Assembly: GCA_028554755.1 (NCBI GenBank)
Contig: JAPTOF010000011.1
Coordinates: forward strand, 4,492,501 to 4,556,500
Length of the DNA stretch: 64,000 nucleotides
Origin: Cordia subcordata
Lineage: Eukaryota > Streptophyta > Magnoliopsida > Boraginales > Cordiaceae
Direction: 5' to 3'
The notes under the pieces were generated by a model. The model had not been told where the DNA came from. It did no database searches and saw only the letters and a list, made by a program, of their open reading frames with translations. Positions 45,204 to 55,436 of this stretch are shown one piece after another. Each line of letters starts with the position of its first letter. Position 1 is the stretch's first letter. Position numbers and translations under genes: made by a program.

Positions 45204-46599
45204 GACTAGCTAGAACCACCACAAACTTGGGATTTCAACTCACGTACCCGGGATGTTGATACTTCGTGCCCTATCAACTAACATGGTCTACCAACATGCA
45301 CTTAGCCCCAAAGATAAAAGGAAAGAATATACAATTACAATGACTCACAATTGATGTAAAAGCCTTATTCACGACACAATGAAAGAACAAAAGAGATACT
45401 TATGTCAATTTAACATTATGTCACTTCACACTTATTCGCAACACTTCATTTTTTCAACTTTTTGTTGCCTTTGTCTTTTTTCCACTTTTTTTCTTTATTT
45501 TTTTTCATTTTTTCCATTTGTTTCTCATTTTTGCATTTTTTTTCTTTTTTTTTTGCATTTTTTCTCAATACATAGCACAAACAAAAGAAAAAGAAAAAGG
45601 AGAGGCTAAGGCACACTAAAAGAATTAATTAAGGAAAGGACACTCATATCAACAACCTTTAGAAACGCTTTTTCCTACCAAGTTGTGGGGAAACTACAAG
45701 GTACATTCTTAGACGTACTCATTCCCTACAGTTTTCAAAAGAATTCTCTTCAAATTCTAGGTTATATCTCACACTTTATTCATTCCCCATAATACACCCT
45801 CATCTTCTCCAATCTGTTAAGTCAACAACAAAAACCAACTCAAAACATGCAAACAATTGAACACATTTTGAGTAAAAACAAGGCATACTATGCAAATCTA
45901 CCATATAAATGATGTAAACAATAAAAGAACAAACATACCCCCAAACTTAAACTTTACTTATCCTCAAGCAAATAGCACAAAACCACACGACAAACGAGCA
46001 ACATGAAACATACATGAGGAATATGGAGAGAGATAGATAGGGACAAGAAAAAGAATAGAATGTACAACCTTGTTTACATGTAGTCCGCAACTGCCAATGA
46101 CAATCCATTTATCTTCTTGCCTCCATCCTTTGTGAAAAGCACTAATGCTCAAAAAACAAAGAAGATATTAGAAGATAATATCATGTAAGTGCATATTGGC
46201 GTTTCAAAAAGATAAACAAAGATGTATGCAAGGGGCAAAGGATTGATGTATAAATGATGGAAAGGAGCAAGAAATAAGTAAGGGAACAAAGATCTAACTT
46301 ACTAAGAATACAAACAACCAAAGAAAATCCTAAACTATCAAAAGGTAAAAAAAACAAAAGCAATCAAATCTACTATATACAAGGCAAGAATAAGTAAAAG
46401 AAAACTAATCTACTATATACAAGACCAAAAAGAAGTAAATACAAGAAGAACACAAAAAATATAAAAAAGCCTAAGGTGCTTCCTAGTAGTGTTGGATTTA
46501 ACGCCCTCAATCGGGCGCTAGTGTTAGAAACACATGTTTAAAATTATGTGGCATAAATTTCCAGATAATCATCAAAGCGTAAAACATAGAAGGAAAAGG
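45204..46599 (-). other. L-minus 3' non-coding region
   Basis: Matches 19061-20400 of L-plus in order: an A-rich tract in element sense (T-rich on plus, 45480-45570), then GAATAAGGCT, TCATTGTAATTG, CCATGTTAGT and CACGAAGTATCAAC near the junction with the LTR. Confidence 0.55.
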
Positions 46600-48224
46600 A
46601 TCATGTCACAAAAGATACAACAATGAATAAACAAGGCATTCCTTTTCAAGATCCTATCCCGAAGTGTCAAAGAAAAGTATATGCTCACGTGTGGTAGGGA
46701 TCATGCAACAATGAGAAGGAATATGCCCTACTTTCTCACTAATCAACCACCTTATAGCCTTCTTCTTATAATAAAGGGCTAAGAACACACCCTTCTCATG
46801 GGTCAATGATATGTCTAATACATGCAAAATGGGTGGTGTATGTCCTAGTCCTAAGTGAAAGTGTTCCATGCAAGAAGGCACAAATGTCAGCTCCAAAGAG
46901 AAAGGCTCAACAGAATGGGAATGAGGAGTAGGGACTACATCTAAAGAGGGAGAGTCAAAAAGATAAAAAACAAGAGATGTGGAAACACTAGGCTCTTCCT
47001 TTCTATGGGATGGAGCGTGAAGATGCAAAGGTCTCTCTAACTCCTCAAAAAAGGTGGACACAAGTTATGGGGGATGAAATAAACTCAATGGACTTCTTAT
47101 CATGCAAACATAAATGCTCAAAAGAGGTATGCGCATCTAACTCCCTAAATGTAGACTCAAAATCACATTGAGTGCTAATGACATAAGACTCATCCTCCAA
47201 ATGTTCGTGAAGTGCGGGAAGAAAGGGAAAAATAGATTCACATGACTCAATAGGAGACATTGAAAACACGAAAGATAGGGTACCACTTCTTCTAAAGCAT
47301 ACCCAAAGTTGGCATCAAGAACCAAAGCACAATTAAGCTCATCCTCTTCTTCACTATAAGATGTAAACTCTCCATCAACCTCTCTCTCTATTTCTCTTTC
47401 TAAGACATCATCATTTCCTCCTCTAATTCCTTCATCCATAGGCCTCACTCCTGTCCCATCAACCTAGTCAAAAAATGTCTCAACAGACTCAATGGTTCCT
47501 TCATTCTCAACCTCCTTATTTAAGCACTCGGCTATCTGGGATAACCTTTTCGAAATCCTATGTAGCCTCTCTTGATCAGTTTGAAGGAGTTGAGCGCTTA
47601 GACTGGCTAGAGCTTCGATTTGTTCAAACTTTTCATCACGTGAAAGAAACCAAAAGGAAAGGAGATCATCCAATTGAAAATGGTAATCATTCTGGAAATC
47701 ATTTTAAGCATAACCATAAAAAAAAAAAAAAACTCACAGAAAGGATAGGTAGGAAAAGACGATATTGGAGATGGACTCTCAAAACAAGGAGGTAGATATA
47801 ATGAAGAGTCATCTTGACTGCAAGATGAAAATGCATGATATGGCTCCTTATAATCATGAAAACTAGATGTAGATACATGAGAGGGCATATGACTACTAAG
47901 GGCACTCTTGGGTTTTGCAATATAATGGGGATTAGTATGGAGAAAGAAGCAAGAATTAGCGTCATGGTTAGACATTCCACAAAGATCACAGAAAGGATTA
48001 TTTAACTCCCTATAATCATGATGGCTAGATGAAGATGCATGAATGGATGCCTGACTATAGGGATCATGATTTGCATTTACCTAAGATTGGGGATTTCCAT
48101 ATACAAGGAGACAACCAAAAGAACAATGCTCATAACTACCACATAAGAGACAAGCATTAAAAGCATAAATGGGAAGTGGGAAAAAAGATACAAGTGACCA
48201 CCAAGAGGCATTGGAATTATTCAT
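46600..48224 (-). pseudogene. L-family CCHC protein, copy in L-minus
   Basis: The ATG at 48224-48222 begins MNNSNASWWSLVS. Two canonical CX2CX4HX4C knuckles follow: CLLCGSYEHCSFGC (residues 25-38, 48111-48152) and CDLCGMSNHDANSC (residues 79-92, 47949-47990), with one stop between them at residue 48. Then SHVSTSSFHDYKEPYHAF, DDSSLYLPPCFESPSPISSF, YAQNDFQ, a predicted coiled coil (SLSAQLLQTDQERLHRISKR, LSQIAECLNKEVENEGTIES, 47464-47673), an acidic patch (EIEREVDGEFTSYSEEEDEL) and SMSPIESCESIFPFLPALHE. The last block (46654-47061) has VPSCMEHFHLGLGHTPP and EKGVFLALYYKKKAI. Relative to L-plus about 130 residues before this block are missing. Function unknown. Confidence 0.65.
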
Positions 48225-48438
48225 ACTCAACCAACACAAGTAAATCTCTTCTCAATTCAATTTTTTAATTTTTTTAATTTTTTATTTTTAGGATTTTAAA
48301 TTTTTTTCAATTTTTTTTTTATTTTTCAGATAAAAGAAAGCAAGTAAGATAGAACTACATGCAAGCAACTAATTAAAAACACAAAAGCACACGAAGAACC
48401 AACATCATGCCTCCCCGACAACAGTGCCAAAAACTTGA

Positions 48439-50001
48439 TGTCTTTTAACCTAAAAGCATACGGATAATTTGTTGTATAACAGATATGAGTACGGGTATCG
48501 TTTTCATAGAGAGGCTAACTTAGTTCAGTCTCTACGTGCTCATATGCTAGAAAGTAGCTACGTCTATGTGGGTGCTTTTTTTAGGGTAGAAGAGAGCTTG
48601 GGACATTGAAAAATAAACTTAAACTACGGAGGAACATAAGGTGTCAAGCTAAGGAATAGAAGTATAACAATGTAGAAGAGAACCTAGGGTCATTGTGTTG
48701 CAACTAGACTCGGGCTATAATAACAAATTAGGTCTATCTATGGCTCAGGACTTCTATTATCATTACGTTGATTATGGGTCTCATAACCAATACTAGTGGT
48801 TCAACCTATTAGCTGGGTTTAAAGCTAATGGCCAAGCCCTCTTAGCCTATGCAATCCTTGCTTATAACTTTTCCTTTTAGCTAGGTTCAAAACTAAGGAC
48901 TTGCACCAAAACACTACGTGACATTAAGGCTCGATTAACCAATACTAACGTAGGTGAGGAACACTCTAGTCTAGGTTAACTTATCCACTTGGCTAGGTTT
49001 GAAGCCAAGGACAAGCACCTAAATTTGACTGAGCAAGGCATGTAACCTATTAGCTAGGTTTAAAGTTCAAGCCTACGCTATTAAGTAAAGCCATGAATTA
49101 AGCACAATCCAATATCACCCATTCAAGTAGATTAGAGCATTTAAAGCACAAATAACACATGCATATTCACTTAAGCATTTTAACAAACACATAGACATGT
49201 TTGTTTTTCAATACATAGACATATTGAATCATGCATAGATTTATGTAAATAAACATGTATTAAGAGCCAAAGATACACACAAGTCCTTTATTCAAAGCCC
49301 TAATCTTATATATAATATCAATCAACCTAGATCTAACTCAATTACAAAGCAAATTTTTAAGAATAAGAAAAGGAATAAGGAACTTCCCTTCAAATCTTTG
49401 CTCAAATCCAAAGCAAAATCCTTTAATCTCTCGTTATAAGCTTCAATCCTAGCTTAGTTTAGTGTGGGATAATAGTTTTAGGTGTTTGGTAAAGTGGGTA
49501 AAAGGTTGGGTTTATTAGGGTTTAAGAAAATAAAGTTCCTCCCCCTTTAAAATTGCTGAAAATCGAGCTTTTATAGACTGTTTCAACGCACAGCCAGTCG
49601 ACTGACTCCTCTTTCTTACTTAACTGGCTTAATAATAGGAGCTCTCTTACTTGGCCAGTCGACTGGCTTTGGCTTACACTCGACCAGCTACAAATGATGG
49701 CTTACTAGTTTGGCCGGTCGACCTAGGCGATCGATCAGCTCTTCTTCCAAGCTTGACCTGCCACTCTTTTTGCCTCTGGTCCTCATTTTTAGCTCATTTC
49801 TCCCTCATGTAAGCTTGAACCCTTCCAAAACTCACCTAAAACACAAAATGTAGCACTTAGTGTAGCATTTATGCATCTAAATACATTATGTATAAATATT
49901 AACAAATATGCATAAACTCTATACTAAATGCACTTAATTTAGCCCTAAACACCTTTAAATGTGCAGGCCAACACTATGTACAAACACACACAAGTCACAC
50001 A
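48439..50001 (-). repeat. L-minus 5' LTR
   Basis: Element sense TGTGTGACTTGTG (50001) to GGTTAAAAGACA (48439), TG...CA. TATA box at 49569-49575 places about 430 bp of U3 and about 1.1 kb of R-U5. It follows the primer region directly. Confidence 0.75.
49569..49728 (-). promoter_or_regulatory. L-minus U3 promoter with GTCGAC palindromes
   Basis: Plus-strand text: TATA box TTTTATA (minus TATAAAA) at 49569-49575. Upstream in element sense lie AGCCAGTCGACTGACT (49592-49607), GGCCAGTCGACTGGCT (49653-49668) and GGCCGGTCGACCTAGGC (49712-49728), about 60 bp apart. Same core GTCGAC and similar arms and spacing as at 14226-14376. Confidence 0.65.
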
Positions 50002-50800
50002 TTTGAGACTTTGAATGGAAATAATTTTGTAAAAGGAAAAAGTGATGTTGAATTAGCCCTTGGTCTAGCTAACTTAGATTTAGCCTTGATTGTGGATTAG
50101 CCTCAAAGCCTACTAAAAATAGCTCCCCATTAAAGTAAGAATTATCAAAGATAGAAGAGATCTAACAGACTTAGCTTTGAAGTTAGGAAAAAGTCAATAT
50201 TTGAGACTTTTAAAAGTAGTGTACCATCGAAAACCAATACTAAAAGGTTTCTTGAAGCCAGAAGAGTGTAATTCCAACAATCTAAGAAGGCCAAAACTAG
50301 AGAACTGATGCAAAAACCATCAACGTTATGTACGATGGGAATGGCAGGGTTAAAGCCTTTATCCTCTAAATGCAAGATTTTGCCAATCACGTCATTAGCC
50401 TAAAAGTTCTTATTGCTAAAAATTTCTTAGCTCGTCAGACCCTAAACTCTTTTCCCCCCTTCTTCAGAAATATCAAATCCATTTATAATATCCAAAAGGG
50501 TTCTTAGTCTGTCAATCATTTTATTTCTATTTGAGTTGAAGACGACAAAAGGTCACTTGTGGAAAAACAAGAAAGTTTAGATATGGTGCATCAACCACTC
50601 CTCATAAATTTCATACTACTAACTCTACTCACCACAATAAGAAGTTTAAACCCAATAACAAAGTCTCTCGCAATCAAGGAAAATCTGGCCAAAATAAGAA
50701 ATCTAAGGATCCCAAACCTGATATCAAGAAAGATGAATGTTGGTTTTATGGTGCCTCGAGTTACTGGAAACAAGAATGGTATAAGTGAAAAAAATTAAGA
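50002..50800 (+). pseudogene. copia-4 gag, main part with zinc knuckle
   Basis: Pieces across frames: TLNGNNFVKGKSDVELALGL and ANLDLALIVD ('L.g.Ny..Wk..i...L...dLd.al'), KRSNRLS, KSIFETFKSSVPSKTNTKRF, RELMQK, matching UBN2-type gag. The C-terminal basic region KKFKPNNKVSRNQGKSGQNK leads to CWFYGASSYWKQEWYK, an eroded CX2CX4HX4C knuckle in which only the first Cys survives. Broken by stops and frameshifts. Confidence 0.7.
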
Positions 50801-50939
50801 AATGTAAGTCTTTTTCTTTAACTTGTTCTGAATCATCTCTAACAGATGTTCCACTACATTCGTGGTGCTTGATAGTGAGGAATCTATTTACATGACTAAT
50901 TCTTTGTAAGGGTTATTAAACAAACAGGAACCAAGTGAA

Positions 50940-51700
50940 GATGAAATTAGATTGTTCATCAGTAATGGTATCAAGATCAAGGTCGAGGTTATAGGAATAG
51001 TTGTTTTAAATTTCCAATATGGATCTAGTCTTGTTTTAGGAAACATTGTTTTAATGCCTTCTATGAGGCGAAATTTAGTTTCAGTTTTTGAACTTCATGA
51101 ACTTGGTTATCATTTAGTTTTTGCCAATAAAATAGTACAATTGTTTTCAAATTATTCTTTGATTGGTGAATGTTTCTGAACTAATGGTTTGTACGGATTG
51201 AATATAACTCCCAATAAGAAATAATATTTCTTTGAGTGTTGAAAAAACTCGTATAAAAAGAAATTTGATTCAAGAAAGGTCTTCCATGTTATGGCATAAA
51301 AGACTTACCCATATTTCAAGAGAAAGAATTGACAAATTAATTAAAAATGAAATTTTACTTAGATTTATGTGATATTAAAATTTAGTTGGCTGCATTAGAG
51401 GTAAATTGACTAAAACAAAAAAGCATGGGGCAATATAGTAGTGAGCTTTTAGAGTTGAACACACTGACATTAGTGAACCCTTGTCAATTACCTTGTGTGG
51501 CAATAATTTTTTTATTACTTTTATTGATGACCGTTCCAGGTATGATTATGTTTATCTCATTAAACCCAAGGCAGAGGCCCTTAATAAATTTAAAAATTTC
51601 AAAATTGAGGTGGAAAGAAAACTAGGAAAGTTAATTAAAGTAATAAGGTTAGATAGCGATGGTAAGTACTACAGTAAGCACACTAATATAGGCCAGTCTA
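50940..51700 (+). pseudogene. copia-4 protease end, pre-integrase and integrase core
   Basis: 50952-51179: LGNIVLMPSMRRNLVSVFEL, the stretch after the protease ('..L.nVl.vP.l..NLiSv..L'). About 51285: MLWHKRLTHISRERIDKLIK (zinc-binding H-H part). 51481-51747: CGNNFFITFIDDRSRYDYVY with the second catalytic Asp, then KFKNFKIEVERKLGK and IRLDSDGKYYS, TNIGQSKGPSAEYLEK (end of the core before the catalytic Glu). It stops at the junction with copia-3. Confidence 0.8.
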
Positions 51701-53486
51701 AAGGGCCCTCTGCAGAATATCTAGAGAAACTACTATTTGCTTTTTAGAACGCCATGCAATAAGAGAAAAACCCAGGAAAATAATGTAACTAGAAGCCGAC
51801 CGTCAAGTGGTAGGGCACCTTGCCCAGTCTGTGTCACAATAGGCTCGGATACTGAGGTGACTGTAAGAAGGTAAAAGAATGCCTCGGCCTAGATTTGACT
51901 TGAGATAACGTAGGACTTGAAACACAGCATCTAAATGTGGTTTACATACTTCCTCCATGAATTGACTAAGAATGTGGACTATATAGCAAATATCAGGATG
52001 TGTAATCGTCAAATATAACAGTCGACCAACCAAGTGTCGATAGAATCTGGGGTCAATGCGTGGTGGACCAGAATTAACAACTAACTGGTGTTGTTGTTTT
52101 GTCAGAGAAAGGCTTGGTCGTGCTCCTAACACGCCATACTCAAAGAGTATTCAAAGTTTACTTGCATTAACTAAATGAAATGCTAGATAGGGAGCATGTA
52201 ACTTCGATGCCAAGAAAGTATTTGAGATGCCCAAGATCTCTTATGCAGAACTATTGATTAAGGTGATCCTTCAAGTGACTAATCTAGCTCGAGCCATTGC
52301 CTGCCATAATGACATCGTTGACATAAATGAAAACCGCAACTAAATTGGATCATTGGGTTTGGGTGAAAATTGAGTGATCTGCTTGTGACTGGGTGAAGCA
52401 AACATTGAGATGTGAAGTAGTAAACTTCTAATACCAATTGCAAGAAGCCTATTTCAAGCCGTGTAGAAATTTTCAAAGCCAACATACCCGAAGATCCCTT
52501 TGTTTGGAAAAGCCTTGTAGAATCTTCATGTAAACTTTGTCATGAAGATCACCATGTAATAAGGCATTATTGACGTCAAGTTGGTAGAGTTCCCAGTTAT
52601 ACACGACGGCAATTGCAAGTAAAAATCAAATTGTAGTCAATTTTGCAACTGCAACAAAAGTTTCATTAGAATCAATCCCTTTAACTTATGTGAAACGTTT
52701 TGCAATGAGATGAGCTTTATATCGTTCAATGCTACCATCAAGTTTGTAATTGATTTTGTAAATCAATTTAGAGTTAATGGCTTTCTTTCTAGGTGGGAGA
52801 GGCTTCAATATCCAAGTCTGATTAGCTTTCGAAGCTGCAATTTCTTTCATCATTGCCTCGAGCCCATGAGCTTGCTTAACTACCTATAAGAATGAAGTTG
52901 GCTTATCTCAGTAAGTGATGGCCCTTAGAAAGGCTTTATAAGTTGACCAAAACTTATCAAAAGATAAATACTTGTGCAAAGGATATACCGTAGAGTAAGC
53001 TAATTGTGTGAGTAAGCTAATTGTATGAGTAAGCTAGGTGGCAATAAAAAAGACGGCAAAGCAAAGGCATAATTAGATAATCTTTAAGGCAGTTGACGAG
53101 CACGAGAGGGAAGTGGAGCCACTAATTGTGGTGCAATTGGGTTAGCTAGAGAGTTGTTATTCGAGAAAGTGCTAGTACTAAAGGCATCAGTTGATGGAGA
53201 TGGGATATTATCTTCAAGGTCCTACACTTGTGCTTGCAAATTTGAAGCAAGAGCTGGTGCACCATTGCATTGAGAGTCAGTTGATGATTCATCAATCAAT
53301 GTTTGTGTATTAATGGATAAGCTAGGACCATTGGAGTCTAGTGCAATCCTTGGAGTTTGGTGATCATATGTTGCCATGAATGGATCAAGTGGACGATAAG
53401 GTGTCTGCATAGTAGCATGATCATAGTGTTCATATGGAAAATGATACTCAAAATAGGTTACATCTTGTGACACATGCATTTTCTTA
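51700..53486 (-). pseudogene. copia-3 reverse transcriptase and RNase H
   Basis: After KKMHVSQDVTYFEYHFPY and a variable linker (53222-53500) come ANQTWILKPLPPRKKAINSK, YKLDGSIERYKA, NWELYQLDVNNALLHGDLHD, VYMKILQGF, RT fingers and palm. The catalytic box is IYVNDVIMAGN (YVDD as YVND, near 52320). The RNase H half (51803-52132) reads FYRHLVGRLLYLTITHPDIC, VHILSQFMEEV, VLRYLKSNLGRGI, RAYCDTDWARCPTT and finishes IAWRSKKQIVVS near 51740. Multiple stops and frame changes. Confidence 0.85.
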
Positions 53487-53605
53487 GAAAGTGTTTGGCT
53501 TTGCTTGTTTGGTACATATAAGCACTCAAATAGTAAAAGCATGTGAGATGATACTTTTTTCTAGGTGCTTATAAGCACCCTAAATAAGCAAAGCCAAACA
53601 CCCTC
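53487..53605. mobile_element. Tourist-like MITE, 119 bp, in copia-3 pol
   Basis: Termini GAAAGTGTTTGGCTTTGCTT and (minus) GAGGGTGTTTGGCTTTGCTT are nearly perfect inverted repeats. TTA lies on both sides (53484-53486, 53606-53608). Removing it with one TTA rejoins the integrase/RT linker in frame (METK before, KKMHV after). Confidence 0.85.
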
Positions 53606-53676
53606 TTAGTCTCCATGTTAAAAACCTTATATCCCTTCTATCCGTGGGGTAACCAACAAATATACTACGACGTAAA
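53606..53676 (-). pseudogene. copia-3 integrase C-terminal piece left of copia-2
   Basis: Minus strand RRSIFVGYP, then one frame change and KGYKVFNMETK. This is the 'F.GY....KgYk.yd..t' segment that follows the integrase core. Its upstream half is at 62798-62990. Confidence 0.8.
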
Positions 53677-55424
53677 CGTTAGAATCGAGATTGCTACACC
53701 ATAGTCTATAGATCATCATGTTTTTAGAAAAATTAAAGAACATATCTAATACGGTGGTGGAAGAAGTAATAAAAAACAATTTGCACATGTAAGCACAACA
53801 TGATTAAATATATAAGTAAGAAGATAAAGTGATATACCTTCAAGAAGTTGAAGATCCAAGTAGGTGATCTTTTTGTTTTGTAAAAACTATACCAAAATAG
53901 CCTCCCAATTAACCTTCTTCACTATAATCACCTTTCCAAATCTAGGATGTCTGATGCTATGTAATGGGCAAACACCTAGGAGAGCTATAATTGAAGATCC
54001 ATAGAATAGTGTCTGTTCTTAGTGTACTAGGTGAAAATTCTTGCACACTTGTATAAAAGAAGCAAAGAGACTCAAAGGTGTATTGTTGTTAGTTCACTAT
54101 TTATAGTGCACAATAACCTTACTTAGCTAAGTTCCTAGAAACAATTAAATTTCCAACTATATCCTTTCTAGAAATGAAATATGCCTTATGGAAAAGATAT
54201 CCAAGATATTCCTTTCTCTCTCCTACTTCATAATATCTAATTCTATGGAAATCGTTTGCCTTATTGAGATGCCTATAAATTTTATCAGGAAAAACTTGGA
54301 TAAAATCCTTTTTCCTTCTTTATTAAATTTATATATCAACAAAACATCTACATAATTAAATGATCTCAATTAATTACATCCATTGCAATATGACTAGTGA
54401 AGGGACCAAAAGACATAATTACCCTTAGCTCTTAAAATGACCAAAATGCCTTTACCACCACTTTGACGACATGAAGGCCATTTTGACTTCAGTCTATTTC
54501 CACTGAAAGACCAAAGTCGTACTCCAAAGATAATCACTAGCTAAGTAGCAATAGGTCACAACAAGTAAACTCTATCTTTAACCAACCGAGCAAAATGACC
54601 AAAATACCCCTCTATGTCCACCTGTAGTCAAGCTTGGTCAAAAGGCACTATCACCTCCAAGACTATATTTGGAGCCTTGGAATCTATAGTCCAAAGAGTG
54701 ATCACCACCTGGTCATAGATCTCTTGATCTAGGGAGTGACACACAAGCCAAATGACCGATATACCCCTGAAAGGTAATATCACTATATCTAGATTTATGA
54801 CGACTAATAAGACAAATCAAGGGGGGCACATAGACTCTACTATTGCACATGCATGTGCTGATTGATTAAAACATAACGCCCAATATACGAGGCAGATAAT
54901 CTTATCACTCAAGACCTCTTTTTATGGTACATCAAAGTGCTACACCCCAAATTAACCAATTCATTCATATATGCTCAAGATTAAGAGCATCGTTCACTCA
55001 GAAGCAGTGAGTGTCTTGTTCTCTATATATGATGGCACAATTCCAGAAGACATACTCACGGTGGTCTTGTCCAATGCATGATACGCACACTAGAAATGAA
55101 GTCCGGAAATACCCTCCAATGACCTAGGTAGATCACCTCTATCAAGAGACTTGCCACTATAGCCTTATCCCGATAGAATGCCCAACACTACCATCCAACT
55201 GTGGACATCTTTATGATATATCCAAAACTAGACCTGGACCTACTGTGTGTCTAGCCTCATTGTACATTTAAGTCATTAGTCTATATTATTGGACCTTTAC
55301 ATAATGTATCATACATATATACCGAAGATACTATATGTAAGAAGTGCTCATAAATATAAACATTGATCAAATGTCTAGTTCAATATCTGTGTACAAGTGC
55401 TCTTTAGGTCATACAATCCCAACA
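53677..55424 (-). repeat. copia-2 3' LTR
   Basis: 1748 bp, element sense TGTTGGGATTGTATGACC (55424) to GATTCTAACG (53677; the terminal CA has become CG). TATA box (minus TATAAATA) at 54098-54105 inside a palindromic CACTATAAATAGTG. Confidence 0.85.
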
Positions 55425-55436
55425 ATCTCCCACTTA
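55425..55436 (-). other. copia-2 polypurine tract
   Basis: Minus strand TAAGTGGGAGAT directly before the 3' LTR; the plus-strand primer site. copia-1 has CAAGTGGAAGAT at 8011-8022. Confidence 0.75.

Larger units (their letters stand above)
44198..50001 (-). mobile_element. L-minus: gag-pol-less LTR element with CCHC ORF, nested in copia-4
   Basis: Minus-strand copy of the L family: 5' LTR 48439-50001 (1563 bp), primer region (minus TTTTTGGCACTGTTGTCGG, about 48417-48436), A-rich leader, CCHC ORF (46600-48224), 3' non-coding region and a 3' LTR (44198-45203) that lacks its U3. Flanks TCTGA (44193-44197) and TTTGA (50002-50006) are probably the target duplication (4 of 5). The primer phrase equals the Ty3/gypsy TTTTTGGCGCCGTTGCCGGG with transitions, so a gypsy-like partner is likely. 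No RT, integrase or protease is visible. Confidence 0.75.
42568..51700 (+). mobile_element. copia-4: Ty1/copia, plus strand, split by L-minus, 3' part missing
   Basis: 5' LTR (42568-43090), iMet-type primer site, leader (to about 44155), gag begun at about 44155-44197 and resumed at 50002, protease/pre-integrase and integrase core ending near 51700, where copia-3 starts in the opposite orientation. The inserted L-minus occupies 44198-50001. RT, RNase H and 3' LTR are absent. Confidence 0.75.

Noticed and set aside
45379..45609. Phe-rich 76-codon plus-strand frame
   Set aside because: Translation of the T-rich complement of the L-minus A-rich tract.
47699..47989. 96-codon hydrophobic minus-strand frame
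   Set aside because: Same reason: out-of-frame reading of the L-minus ORF, with its hydrophobicity coming from T-rich codons.
50145..50390. 81-codon minus-strand frame
   Set aside because: Antisense shadow of the copia-4 gag on the plus strand.
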